Notes under the pieces: generated by a model
What the model was told of the DNA's origin: nothing
The model's input: the letters and a program-made list of their open reading frames with translations, nothing else
The model's database searches: none
Program-made: the position numbers and the translations under genes
Source: a virus
IMG/VR virus record: IMGVR_UViG_3300042010_000020
Location: 1-23,019 of that record
Length of the DNA: 23,019 bases
Reading direction: 5' to 3' (one strand)
Shown: piece after piece, positions 15,129-22,054 of the stretch
Numbering within the stretch: the first letter of the stretch is position 1
How the letters are laid out: each line of letters starts with the position of its first letter

Positions 15129-16455
15129 TGTCGATACCGAGATCACTGAAGATTGAGTCGACGAGATCATTGACCTCGGCTAGCCCACTCTGGAGAAGGT
15201 CTTCTCCCTCGTCTTCTTCGTCGGTTTCTTCCGGAGGCGGCATACCGACACCTGTATCGGCCTGAGGCATGTTGCTGTTGACGAGCTGGTCGGCCTTCGG
15301 ATCCTTGGAGGGCTTGAACCCGATACCTTGACGGATCTCGTTTGCCGACAGAATTTCGTTCCGGGTGAACTTGTCGGCGACTTCTGCCACCTGCTCCATC
15401 GGAACGAGATCGAACGGGTTGCGGAAGTACACGATCGACTGACCCTGAGTACGAGCAGTCTTCGTCAGGAAGGAGCGCTTCATGGCTTCCGTGATCGCCT
15501 GAACAATCGGCTTGATAGTCCGATTGAAGTAGTTGATCATGGCCTTTTCATCGGCCGTCCCGTTCATCACTTCTTCCGTCAGACCGAGCTGCGAATATAG
15601 CATCGCAGTCAAGTACTCGATCTGCTTGAGAAGGTTGTTCTCAACTGGCCGGTTCAGTTGCTGAATCTTCTCAGTTCCGTCAGTATAGGCAATGCCGTAC
15701 TGACTTCCCTTGAGCTGAAACTCGATATCCTTACGCCGTTGTTCAGCTTGCTGCCGTCGGGCTTCGGACTTGATCACATATGGAAGCTGAATGATCAGAT
15801 CGAGCTTGCCGGAGCTGGACTGTTCATCCACGGAGTCCAGCATGTTCAGCTTACGAATAAGCCGCTGAAGCGTCGAGTTCGGCTCGTTCATCACCGAATA
15901 CAGCGGATTCTCGACGATGGCCGTGGACTTCTTCGGAACGGTGACTTGCTTCCGTTGTCCATCCCGTTCGTCGTAGAGATTCACGGTGACATGCTGTGGA
16001 TGCCACGCCACAATCTCTCCGACCCGGAGAGAGTTGATGATGAAGCTGGATGATACGGCTGGATCGATGTCGGTATCGACTGGAACGATAGCGGCGACGC
16101 CGTGCTCGAACAGAGTCATCGCTATGTCTTGACGGAATTGCCGAGCCCCCTGGTCGAGGTTCGGTTCTATCGTCAGGCAATCCTGAAGTTCACTGCGAAT
16201 GTCCTCGAGATAACGCCCCTCTTTATCCAATCGAGCATGACGAATATCCACTCCCGACACGTCGATCCCAAGTCGAGTGTAGATCGAGGAGATGATGGAA
16301 CGTTCACTGGAGTATGAACCCCTACTTCGCTGAGGAGCATAACTTCCGTAAGAACCGTGTCCGCCATGGGAGTGAATCCCGAGATACTTCTCTTCAAGGA
16401 AGAGATTCCAGCCGTGTTTCAGACCCTCCTTCATACGAGAAAACAAGTTTGCCAT
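15121..16455 (-). CDS. Portal protein
   Basis: 444 residues with an ATG start, beginning MANLFSRMKEGLKHGWNLFL. It contains IISSIYTRLGIDVSGVDIRH, DIAMTLFEHGVAAIVPVDTD, LQRLIRKLNMLDSVDEQSSS and MLYSQLGLTEEVMNGTADEK, then NPFDLVPMEQVAEVADKFTR and LSANEIRQGIGFKPSKDPKA. These are characteristic of HK97-family portal proteins, including the late ...ANEIR..IG..P segment. The acidic C-terminus (PPPEETDEEDEGEDLL) is typical. It forms the dodecameric DNA channel at one capsid vertex. It lies between the small KGMKWG-motif genes and the Lys-rich protein, and ends overlapping the latter. Confidence 0.92.
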   Translation of the reverse strand: MANLFSRMKEGLKHGWNLFLEEKYLGIHSHGGHGSYGSYAPQRSRGSYSSERSIISSIYTRLGIDVSGVDIRHARLDKEGRYLEDIRSELQDCLTIEPNLDQGARQFRQDIAMTLFEHGVAAIVPVDTDIDPAVSSSFIINSLRVGEIVAWHPQHVTVNLYDERDGQRKQVTVPKKSTAIVENPLYSVMNEPNSTLQRLIRKLNMLDSVDEQSSSGKLDLIIQLPYVIKSEARRQQAEQRRKDIEFQLKGSQYGIAYTDGTEKIQQLNRPVENNLLKQIEYLTAMLYSQLGLTEEVMNGTADEKAMINYFNRTIKPIVQAITEAMKRSFLTKTARTQGQSIVYFRNPFDLVPMEQVAEVADKFTRNEILSANEIRQGIGFKPSKDPKADQLVNSNMPQADTGVGMPPPEETDEEDEGEDLLQSGLAEVNDLVDSIFSDLGIDNE

Positions 16456-16488
16456 TAGTCACCTCCTCCCTGAAAGTGTGGCTATAGG

Positions 16489-17037
16489 TCAGCCGATCCC
16501 CATGTCCTTTAGCAAGTTTCGGGCAGCCTGGTGACCGTTGGGATCCTTGGCTTTGGAATAAGCCTTCTTGCCCGCGTTGAAGATGGTCTTGTCGATACCC
16601 GCCTTGTGAGCGTAGAGGGCACCACCGACGAGAATGGCGGTGGCGGCGGAGGCGTACTGAGAATTACCGTTGAGGATATGGCGCGTACCACGAATTCCTC
16701 TACCGGCACTCTTCTTGACGTTCTTCCGCTTCCTCTCTCCTCGGGCTTTCTCGGCATGCCTGGACATGTCTTGGTTGCCGAGGTGTTGGTCGAAGGCCTT
16801 CTTGTAGTTCGGGTCCTTCTTGGCCTTACCCTCGACCTTGGCCTTGATCAGTTTTCGTCGAGTACCAGCACCTTCACCATAGAACATCTTGGCTCGGGCG
16901 AATTCCTTAGCATCCTTGCGGGCCTCACGATTCGTACTGCGAGAAATACCCGAGGGATCGGATCGACGGACGCCCCACTTCATGCCCTTGATGCCGTAGT
17001 GGACGAGTTCGCTGGAGGAGGGGCCCAAATCAGACAA
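16489..17037 (-). CDS. KGMKWG-motif protein C (182 aa)
   Basis: 182 residues. The start is TTG at 17035-17037, supported by GGAGG eight bases upstream (GGAGGTTTTTCAC then TTG). Residues 13-25 carry HYGIKGMKWGVRR. Then comes a long basic stretch rich in Arg/Lys/Ala (about 35-115, with ARGERKRKNVKKSAGRG), a short hydrophobic segment at about 128-143 (YASAATAILVGGALYA) and a basic end. No enzymatic motif is seen. It is the motif protein nearest the portal. Proteins with this motif recur in phages of Gram-positive hosts near portal and capsid genes. Their function is not established as far as I know. A virion-internal or assembly role is an inference from position and shared architecture. Confidence 0.8.
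   Translation of the reverse strand: MSDLGPSSSELVHYGIKGMKWGVRRSDPSGISRSTNREARKDAKEFARAKMFYGEGAGTRRKLIKAKVEGKAKKDPNYKKAFDQHLGNQDMSRHAEKARGERKRKNVKKSAGRGIRGTRHILNGNSQYASAATAILVGGALYAHKAGIDKTIFNAGKKAYSKAKDPNGHQAARNLLKDMGIG
16968..17010 (-). repeat. Motif-encoding DNA repeat, copy in protein C
   Basis: This encodes ELVHYGIKGMKWGVR. Bases 16973-17010 are identical over 38 positions to 17456-17493 in protein B, and 16968-17003 are identical over 36 positions to 20072-20107 in the 2H-fusion gene. Identity includes third codon positions, so these copies either arose by recent exchange or are constrained at DNA level. Confidence 0.9.
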
Positions 17038-17052
17038 GTGAAAAACCTCCCC

Positions 17053-17505
17053 TTACATCGACGAGATGTTGTAGGCGCCACTGCGATTCTGCTTGGAGTA
17101 GCTCGGACCTGCGGATGCCACACGAGGGAGACCCATAGCAGCAGCCGCGGCTGCTTGACCACGCTTGGTTTCAGCCCTGACTGCGACGTGTTGAGAGGCA
17201 ACCCCTGCCACCATCGAAACGACTCGAATAGCCCGTGGAGCGAACCGAGCAGCGATGACACCTGCGGCGATAGCGTTGTACTTTTTGCGGCGACGAGAAT
17301 ACTCGTTCTTACGTGCCGTCTTGATGTCCAAGCCTTTGTTCAAGTCGCGATTGACGCGCTTGACTCCGCCCTTACCGAAGTTGTTGCGATCGTAGTTTCG
17401 CTGACTTCGAGTGTAGTTGGCATTTGGGGTGTCATCGCGGTCTGCTCGACGAACACCCCACTTCATGCCCTTGATGCCGTAGTGGACGAGTTCACCGGAG
17501 CTCAT
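17053..17505 (-). CDS. KGMKWG-motif protein B (150 aa)
   Basis: 150 residues from the ATG at 17503-17505, which overlaps the end of the preceding motif gene by 14 bases. A longer frame starting further upstream is rejected. Residues 8-20 carry HYGIKGMKWGVRR. A basic region with GKGGVKRVNRDLNKG and RKNEYSRRRKKYNA (about 35-77) follows, then a hydrophobic Ala/Val stretch at about 78-106 (AIAAGVIAARFAPRAIRVVS), then an Ala-rich patch and a Ser/Tyr/Asn-rich end. It shares the motif-basic-hydrophobic order with its neighbours but little other sequence. Function unknown; a membrane-active or virion-internal role is only a hypothesis. Confidence 0.8.
   Translation of the reverse strand: MSSGELVHYGIKGMKWGVRRADRDDTPNANYTRSQRNYDRNNFGKGGVKRVNRDLNKGLDIKTARKNEYSRRRKKYNAIAAGVIAARFAPRAIRVVSMVAGVASQHVAVRAETKRGQAAAAAAMGLPRVASAGPSYSKQNRSGAYNISSM
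17456..17493 (-). repeat. Motif-encoding DNA repeat, copy in protein B
   Basis: 38 bases identical to 16973-17010 in protein C. It encodes the start of the motif region at the N-terminus of protein B. Confidence 0.9.
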
Positions 17506-17878
17506 GGTCAGTCTTCTTGTCGGCAGCCCTACCAAGGCTGGCAGCGGACGACACACCAAAGGTGTTCAAACCGACAACCGTAAAGGTCCCGTAGGCCTTG
17601 AGGAGATCCATGGTCTTGGCCTTGCCGGTTGCGAGTCGCTTCTCTTGGCTGCGAAGGTTCTTGGCTCGGCGAGCGGCTTCCTTCTTCAGACTTCCACGAG
17701 ATTTGACCGCACCGTAAACAGACGTCCCAGCAAGAGTCGTGGCCTTGTCTCTGAATGAACCCTCGCCGCTGGCTACTCGTTCTAGCCTCGACGCTCGCAC
17801 GTTGAGTCGGCCGGTACGTTGCTTACGAACACCCCACTTCATACCCTTGACACCGTAGTGGACGAGCTCCTGGCTCAT
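17492..17878 (-). CDS. KGMKWG-motif protein A (128 aa)
   Basis: 128 residues with an ATG start at 17876-17878 behind AAAGGGGG. It begins MSQELVHYGVKGMKWGVRKQ, so the motif lies at residues 7-18. A basic segment runs from about 20 to 95, with LKKEAARRAKNLRSQEKRLA. A short hydrophobic region follows at about 95-115 (AYGTFTVVGLNTFGVSSA), then a charged end. It is the first of three such genes after the large terminase. Its motif-coding DNA (17826-17865) is more diverged than the other three copies. Function unknown. Confidence 0.78.
   Translation of the reverse strand: MSQELVHYGVKGMKWGVRKQRTGRLNVRASRLERVASGEGSFRDKATTLAGTSVYGAVKSRGSLKKEAARRAKNLRSQEKRLATGKAKTMDLLKAYGTFTVVGLNTFGVSSAASLGRAADKKTDHELR
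17826..17865 (-). repeat. Motif-encoding DNA repeat, diverged copy in protein A
   Basis: This encodes ELVHYGVKGMKWGVRK with several silent and one Ile-to-Val change relative to the other copies. It shares a 5' half (plus strand CGAACACCCCACTTCAT) exactly with the protein B copy. Confidence 0.8.
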
Positions 17879-17900
17879 ACTTCATACCCCCTTTCAGGGC

Positions 17901-19634
17901 TCATTCGAACTGCTCTTTGTTGAGCTTGTAAGCCACGAATGCGTCCATCAGGGCGGCGACGTTGTCGATCTTACCCTCTTGTCGCTTCTTCAGGAGCTTA
18001 CGGTTTCCGTTCGTGTCCTCAAGGGTGATCGAATTACCCATGGCGAAGGACATCAATGCCTGATCAAATATGAGCAATCGTTGACCACTCAGAGTCTTGA
18101 TTTCCCCAAGCGGGACAGACTCTGTTCGCGCTCCCTGGATAACCTTTTCGATGCCGAACGGCCCGTTTTCCGCTTCCCAGCGGTTTACAAACTCCTTAGC
18201 GTTGTAGGGGTCGAAGCCAAATGCGCGCACGTCATAAGCACATTCCTGGATATGTGCATCCAGGTCGTCATAGACCTCCATCATGTCGAGGATCGTGCCC
18301 TCGAAAATGTGGAGGCTTCCTTCATTGATGAACTCGTCGTACTTGTGCCTCATGGCCCCCGGGAGATTCATCAGCGTCAGAGACGTGATGTAACTCCGGG
18401 TCTTTATCCCGAATTTGCCACCTGGCAGTGGAAAGAGGAATGTGAATGCACAGAAGTCGTCACCCTGGGAAAGGTCGGCCCCCATAGCACAAGGCATCGA
18501 CCAGAATTCCCGGTAAGGATGAGGCAGCGTCTCCTCGTAAGTGAAGAAGTACGTGTAACCCTCCATCGGAATACCGAAGCGCTTCGCCAGAATGTCATTC
18601 CGGGACGCCGGGGCCTTTTCGGCTCGTTCAACATCCAGTTGGTAGACGTCATACGTTACGGTCTTCCCGAGGTTGGGATTGGCCTTGGGCCACATCGCCG
18701 GATTGCCGACTTCTTCCAATTGATCCAGCTTGTAATGCCAGATCGAGATGTGAGGAGCTTGGTACTCTCCCTTGAGAATGTCGGCGAGCTCCAGTTTGAT
18801 CGTATCACCGCTGCCGTTACGAACAGTACCTTCCGAACTGACAGCCACGATGAGGTAGTCGTCGAGTTTGGAGGCGCCCTGTTCGATAGCGCCGATGACA
18901 TCTTCTCGGAGATCTCCGGAAAGCCATTCGTCAACCGTTGCGACTTTAGTTCGAAGACCTTGGAGCTTGTTGATGGTCATCGGCCGGACCTCGAGCATCG
19001 AACCCGTAAGGAAGTTCTCGACACCCTTCTTGGTAGCAGCCAGCTTGACTCGGTTGGCCTTAGAACCAGTGGTGTTCTGCAAAGAGCCCTCTGTGAGAAA
19101 AGAGAAGAGAGGACCCCGGCTCCGAGTGATAGCAGTGCGGATCGGCTGCATGACTTCTTCCGCCTGCTTCATGGTCGGAGCAGTTGTGATTTGATGCGTG
19201 GTAGAGGTGTCTACGTTGAGGAAATAACTCTGTAGACAGGACTCGTAGAGAGACTTTGCCGCACCTCGAGCCACGATGAGGTACTGCTTGGTCGTCAGAC
19301 GCTTCTTGATCACCTTGTCGACGTACTTTCCGCTTTTCGGTTCGTACACACTCCGGTTGACGAAGTAGTACCAGCAGAAAATCTGTTCGGCCCACAGTTT
19401 AAAGGTGTCGAGAAGATGGAGATCGCTGCCGTCGGTGAGTGTAAGTTCCTTCTCGCAGTAGAGAACGAATCCCTCTACCGGATCGGCATCGTAGTAGATG
19501 TTCGGGTTGGCGATGAGTGCGTCAATCCGATTCATCTCCAGAGAGACTTCCTGGTTGACAGGAATATCGCCTCGAATCACCGCGGCACGGAAGAGTCCGT
19601 AGTAATGCGGTGTTGCTGTGTTGGACAAAGCCAT
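17901..19634 (-). CDS. Terminase large subunit
   Basis: 577 residues with an ATG start at 19632-19634 behind GGGAGGG. It is the ATPase-nuclease motor that cuts concatemers and pumps DNA into the prohead. The Walker A-like loop is at about 121-129 (VARGAAKSL, a degenerate form common in this family). Walker B is at 231-236 (VATVDE). The C-terminal nuclease has likely metal-binding Asp387 (MGADLSQGDDF), Asp475 (AFGFDPYNAK) and Asp557/Asp564 (KIDNVAALMDAF). Length and layout fit the HK97/Terminase_1 type. It is placed between the 2H-fusion gene and three small motif genes, so it is separated from its small subunit by five other genes, an unusual spread. Confidence 0.94.
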   Translation of the reverse strand: MALSNTATPHYYGLFRAAVIRGDIPVNQEVSLEMNRIDALIANPNIYYDADPVEGFVLYCEKELTLTDGSDLHLLDTFKLWAEQIFCWYYFVNRSVYEPKSGKYVDKVIKKRLTTKQYLIVARGAAKSLYESCLQSYFLNVDTSTTHQITTAPTMKQAEEVMQPIRTAITRSRGPLFSFLTEGSLQNTTGSKANRVKLAATKKGVENFLTGSMLEVRPMTINKLQGLRTKVATVDEWLSGDLREDVIGAIEQGASKLDDYLIVAVSSEGTVRNGSGDTIKLELADILKGEYQAPHISIWHYKLDQLEEVGNPAMWPKANPNLGKTVTYDVYQLDVERAEKAPASRNDILAKRFGIPMEGYTYFFTYEETLPHPYREFWSMPCAMGADLSQGDDFCAFTFLFPLPGGKFGIKTRSYITSLTLMNLPGAMRHKYDEFINEGSLHIFEGTILDMMEVYDDLDAHIQECAYDVRAFGFDPYNAKEFVNRWEAENGPFGIEKVIQGARTESVPLGEIKTLSGQRLLIFDQALMSFAMGNSITLEDTNGNRKLLKKRQEGKIDNVAALMDAFVAYKLNKEQFE

Positions 19635-19652
19635 CGTCAGCCCTCCCTTCTA

Positions 19653-20150
19653 CTACTGAGTCATTCGCCGGACGAGAACACCTGCACCTGCGGCGGCAGC
19701 GGGGCCTGCTCCACCGGTCGCGTAACCGAATCCGGCAGCAGCAGCCGTCTTGAGACCGGTCTTGACCATCTTGCCCGAGTCGGTTTCGAGGAACTTCCGG
19801 ACTTGATCGTAGGTCTGGGCCATACCCAGGTACTTCTTGACCTGATCGTGCCCTCGGTCCATTCGCGACTTACCCGGAGGACTGGACATCGTCTGGTTGT
19901 ACCGACGCTCCAGATCGACACGCTCGAGGAACTGACGCATCTCCTGGTTACTAAGAGATCCGGTCCCCTTGGTTTCGATCTTGTTGTGCAGTCGGTTGAC
20001 GTTCTTCGCGTCTTCCGACAACTGAGGCTTCGGAGAGCTCTTCGAGCGAGCGAGTTGAGCCTCACTACGTCGGACGCCCCACTTCATGCCCTTGATGCCG
20101 TAGTGGATCAAGCTGGCTTCCATGGCGGAGCGGCCTCGAGCCTGAGACAT
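19653..20150 (-). CDS. Possible internal-start product: free KGMKWG module (165 aa)
   Basis: An in-frame ATG at 20148-20150 (Met175 of the fusion) follows GGAGG with 5 bases spacing. It would give a protein beginning MSQARGRSAMEASLIHYG, strikingly like the other motif proteins, which all start MS and are 128-182 residues long. The site lies exactly between the 2H domain and the motif. It is inferred from sequence only; the ribosome site may be fortuitous. Confidence 0.45.
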   Translation of the reverse strand: MSQARGRSAMEASLIHYGIKGMKWGVRRSEAQLARSKSSPKPQLSEDAKNVNRLHNKIETKGTGSLSNQEMRQFLERVDLERRYNQTMSSPPGKSRMDRGHDQVKKYLGMAQTYDQVRKFLETDSGKMVKTGLKTAAAAGFGYATGGAGPAAAAGAGVLVRRMTQ

Positions 20151-20672
20151 AGCTACCTCCATGTCGTACTCTCCGTGTTCGAGCTGAAAGGTGGGTCCTG
20201 CGTAGTCGTCGACCCACATGGCGATTCGATCGAAACCCACAGACCAGAACTGCTCTTGGCCGTCCGACTTCTTTGCAGGATTCTCCGGGTAACCTAGTGT
20301 CAGATGCGGGGTCCACTCGGGGAATTGTTCCGTCGAGAGGTATGCCTGCGAGATGAGGTCGTACGAGAGAAGTCTCGAACGAAAACCCTCGACGACCTTG
20401 GTCCACTTCTGATCGAAGAACAGCACGTCTGCCTTGTGTTCTCCGAGTTCGCCTCGACGCTTGACGTCGAGAAAGAACGGAGGGAGTGTGGACGATGCGT
20501 GTTCGACGTACTCCATGATGAGCTTCATCTGAGTAGCGTCGAAGTCGTTCTCACCCAGATAGAGAAGAGTCAAGTGAGGTTCTTTCTCACTTGAAACTTT
20601 TCGAACAGGATCGTGCTCGTTAGGGAGAGCAACGATCACTAGCTGATTACGGGAAGCGTTGGATCGGTCCAT
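19653..20672 (-). CDS. 2H phosphoesterase fused to KGMKWG-motif module
   Basis: 339 residues. The ATG at 20670-20672 is chosen because GGAGGAGG lies 4-5 bases upstream; the frame is open further but overlaps the adaptor gene. Residues 1-175 look like a 2H phosphoesterase (LigT/2'-5' RNA ligase-like) with both HxTx signatures, His33-Thr35 in EPHLTLLYLG and His123-Thr125 in TPHLTLGYP, spaced as expected. Residues 190-202 carry HYGIKGMKWGVRR. A basic/helical segment follows, then an Ala/Gly-rich end (306-333). 2H enzymes act on 2',3'-cyclic or 2'-5' phosphodiesters; phage members include the anti-CBASS nuclease Acb1. The substrate here is unknown. It sits between the adaptor and the large terminase. 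Confidence 0.82.
   Translation of the reverse strand: MDRSNASRNQLVIVALPNEHDPVRKVSSEKEPHLTLLYLGENDFDATQMKLIMEYVEHASSTLPPFFLDVKRRGELGEHKADVLFFDQKWTKVVEGFRSRLLSYDLISQAYLSTEQFPEWTPHLTLGYPENPAKKSDGQEQFWSVGFDRIAMWVDDYAGPTFQLEHGEYDMEVAMSQARGRSAMEASLIHYGIKGMKWGVRRSEAQLARSKSSPKPQLSEDAKNVNRLHNKIETKGTGSLSNQEMRQFLERVDLERRYNQTMSSPPGKSRMDRGHDQVKKYLGMAQTYDQVRKFLETDSGKMVKTGLKTAAAAGFGYATGGAGPAAAAGAGVLVRRMTQ
20072..20107 (-). repeat. Motif-encoding DNA repeat, copy in 2H-fusion gene
   Basis: 36 bases identical to 16968-17003 in protein C, more than 3 kb away, including silent positions. It encodes the core of the KGMKWG motif. Flanking sequence diverges at once on both sides. Confidence 0.9.
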
Positions 20673-21010
20673 GATTCCTCCTCCCTCTGGACGTTCAGAC
20701 GCCACTCGAACTCGGCGATCTGATTCTTCATCGCATCGATGGCATATGACGTGCTCGGAGGATCGAACAGAAGACGGACCCTCAGGTACAGGTACGTCTT
20801 GACGAGATTCAGCCGGGGGTCGGTACCGATGAAGGTGTCCCACGTAGCCGTGTCGTCTTCGATCATGTAGCCGTTGACGGGTCCGATCCCGACTTGGTCG
20901 AGTACGGCCAGCACCGAGTTGATGTGAGTGACGATGTCGACATCGAACGACGTATCAGCCTCACCGATACCCAGAATCTTCTTGGTGCTTTTGAGTATGC
21001 TTGGTTCCAC
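20639..21010 (-). CDS. gp6-like head-tail adaptor (connector), displaced
   Basis: 123 residues. The start is taken as GTG at 21008-21010, since AGGAGG lies 8 bases upstream. The GTG at 21019 overlaps that ribosome site and is unlikely. It begins MEPSILKSTKKILGIGEADT and continues FDVDIVTHINSVLAVLDQVG, DTFIGTDPRLNLVKTYLYLR and a C-terminal FEWRLNVQREEESW. This is the helical adaptor that binds the portal in many siphophages. It is normally encoded just after the capsid gene; here it precedes the 2H and large terminase genes. Its end overlaps the 2H gene start by 34 bases. Confidence 0.78.
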   Translation of the reverse strand: MEPSILKSTKKILGIGEADTSFDVDIVTHINSVLAVLDQVGIGPVNGYMIEDDTATWDTFIGTDPRLNLVKTYLYLRVRLLFDPPSTSYAIDAMKNQIAEFEWRLNVQREEESWTDPTLPVIS

Positions 21011-21042
21011 GTGAGACACCTCCTCTCATTTTGACGGTTTCG

Positions 21043-21912
21043 TCAGGACCGGCGGTTGACCTCGGCCTGAACGGCGTTGTAGTTGTACCCGGCACGGGTG
21101 AGCCTGCTCTTGCGGACTTCGCCGTCACCCCAGTCACCTCGCATGACCTGAGTAGCGACTTGACTGATGGTCAGCTTGGGCTTGTTCTCGCCCTTGGGCG
21201 TCAGAAGGCGGTTGACTTCCTTCTGAACGGTGTTGGAGTTGTAACCCATGCGAGTCAGCTTCTCGACACGAGCGGCACCGTCGCCGTGCTTGCCCGCGAT
21301 GACCTCGCTGGCGATCTGGCTGATCGTCTTCCGGACCGGCGGGTCACCGGCGATCTGGCGGTTGACCTCACGCTGGACTTCCGCCGGGTCGTAGCCCTCG
21401 GAGCGAAGCTTCTGGGTGCGGGTGTAGCCGTTGCCGTACTTGCCCGCGCGAACGTCCTGAGCGACCTCAGAGAGCGACTTCTTCTCGGGGGTCGGATCGA
21501 CGGGATCGTTCTCCGAACCGGGCTTCTGGTACGTGCCGGTGAAGAAGAGGGCGTGAACGTGGTCCTTGTGGTTCTCGGTGACACTGCCTCGGTCGGCCAT
21601 CTGGCGAACGACGCCAGGCTGGGTGACGGTCGAGGTGATCTTCTGGTACCAGATGACGTGCTGGAGCCGGAGTCGCTTGCGGTTGGTCCAGATGTAGTTC
21701 CGGATCCAGTCGCCCGCCGCCTTGTTGCGGACCATGAAGTCGAGGGCCCGGCCGCTGTGGTGCTCGGTGTTGTTGGCGTTGCCGTCGTAGCCCCACATGA
21801 ACCAGACGTCGTGTCCGGCCTTCTGCGCTGCGTCGAAGATCTCCTTGGCCCTCGACTTGGTGGGGCCGGTGACCTTGCCGAGCTTGGAGCTGGCGTGTGC
21901 GAAGGTGGTCAT
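21043..21912 (-). CDS. Endolysin: M15/VanY-like peptidase with three Cpl-7-type repeats
   Basis: 289 residues. The ATG at 21910-21912 overlaps the stop of the 44-residue gene (ATGA). Residues 1-125 look like a zinc D,L-/D-Ala carboxypeptidase-type domain: His51 and Asp58 in TEHHSGRALDFM and His118/His120 in KDHVHALFF are likely metal or catalytic residues. A Pro/Asp linker (127-145) follows. Then three Cpl-7-like (CW_7) repeats at about 146-187, 196-237 and 248-288, each with the A.[ED]V..GK.G[ND]G..R..KL...GY....VQ.EVNR pattern, for peptidoglycan binding. Codons are strongly G/C-ending, like the capsid and tube genes. No signal peptide is visible. A virion-borne wall hydrolase is the alternative. 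Confidence 0.85.
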   Translation of the reverse strand: MTTFAHASSKLGKVTGPTKSRAKEIFDAAQKAGHDVWFMWGYDGNANNTEHHSGRALDFMVRNKAAGDWIRNYIWTNRKRLRLQHVIWYQKITSTVTQPGVVRQMADRGSVTENHKDHVHALFFTGTYQKPGSENDPVDPTPEKKSLSEVAQDVRAGKYGNGYTRTQKLRSEGYDPAEVQREVNRQIAGDPPVRKTISQIASEVIAGKHGDGAARVEKLTRMGYNSNTVQKEVNRLLTPKGENKPKLTISQVATQVMRGDWGDGEVRKSRLTRAGYNYNAVQAEVNRRS

Positions 21913-22043
21913 GCCTGGTCCTCGTCCTTCTCCTCGGCCTCGTAGTCAGCCTCGGCTTCGTTGGGCATGTCGGCGTCGTCACCCCGGTCCTCGACGGGCG
22001 GGCACGGAGCACCCTCGGTCTTCTCGTCCTTCTTCTCGGTCAT
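21909..22043 (-). CDS. 44-residue acidic protein, function unknown
   Basis: ATG at 22041-22043 behind AGGAGAACCA. It ends at 21909 with its TGA overlapping the endolysin ATG, so the two are likely translationally coupled. The protein starts MTEKKDEKTEGAPCPPVEDR and is dominated by Glu, Asp and Lys, with one Cys and no hydrophobic segment. It therefore cannot be a classical holin. Codon choice matches the endolysin. It may serve as a leader coupling cistron or a small regulator; nothing specific can be claimed. Confidence 0.65.
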   Translation of the reverse strand: MTEKKDEKTEGAPCPPVEDRGDDADMPNEAEADYEAEEKDEDQA

Positions 22044-22054
22044 TGGTTCTCCTG

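Noticed and set aside
17979-19235. 418-codon plus-strand open frame
   Set aside because: It is antisense to the conserved terminase motifs and has no recognisable features.
20673-20843. Upstream extension of the 2H-fusion frame
   Set aside because: It would overlap most of the adaptor gene, its sequence looks non-coding, and GGAGGAGG sits just before the ATG at 20672.
21909-22043. 44-residue protein as a holin or antiholin
   Set aside because: It has no hydrophobic segment; it is almost entirely charged residues.
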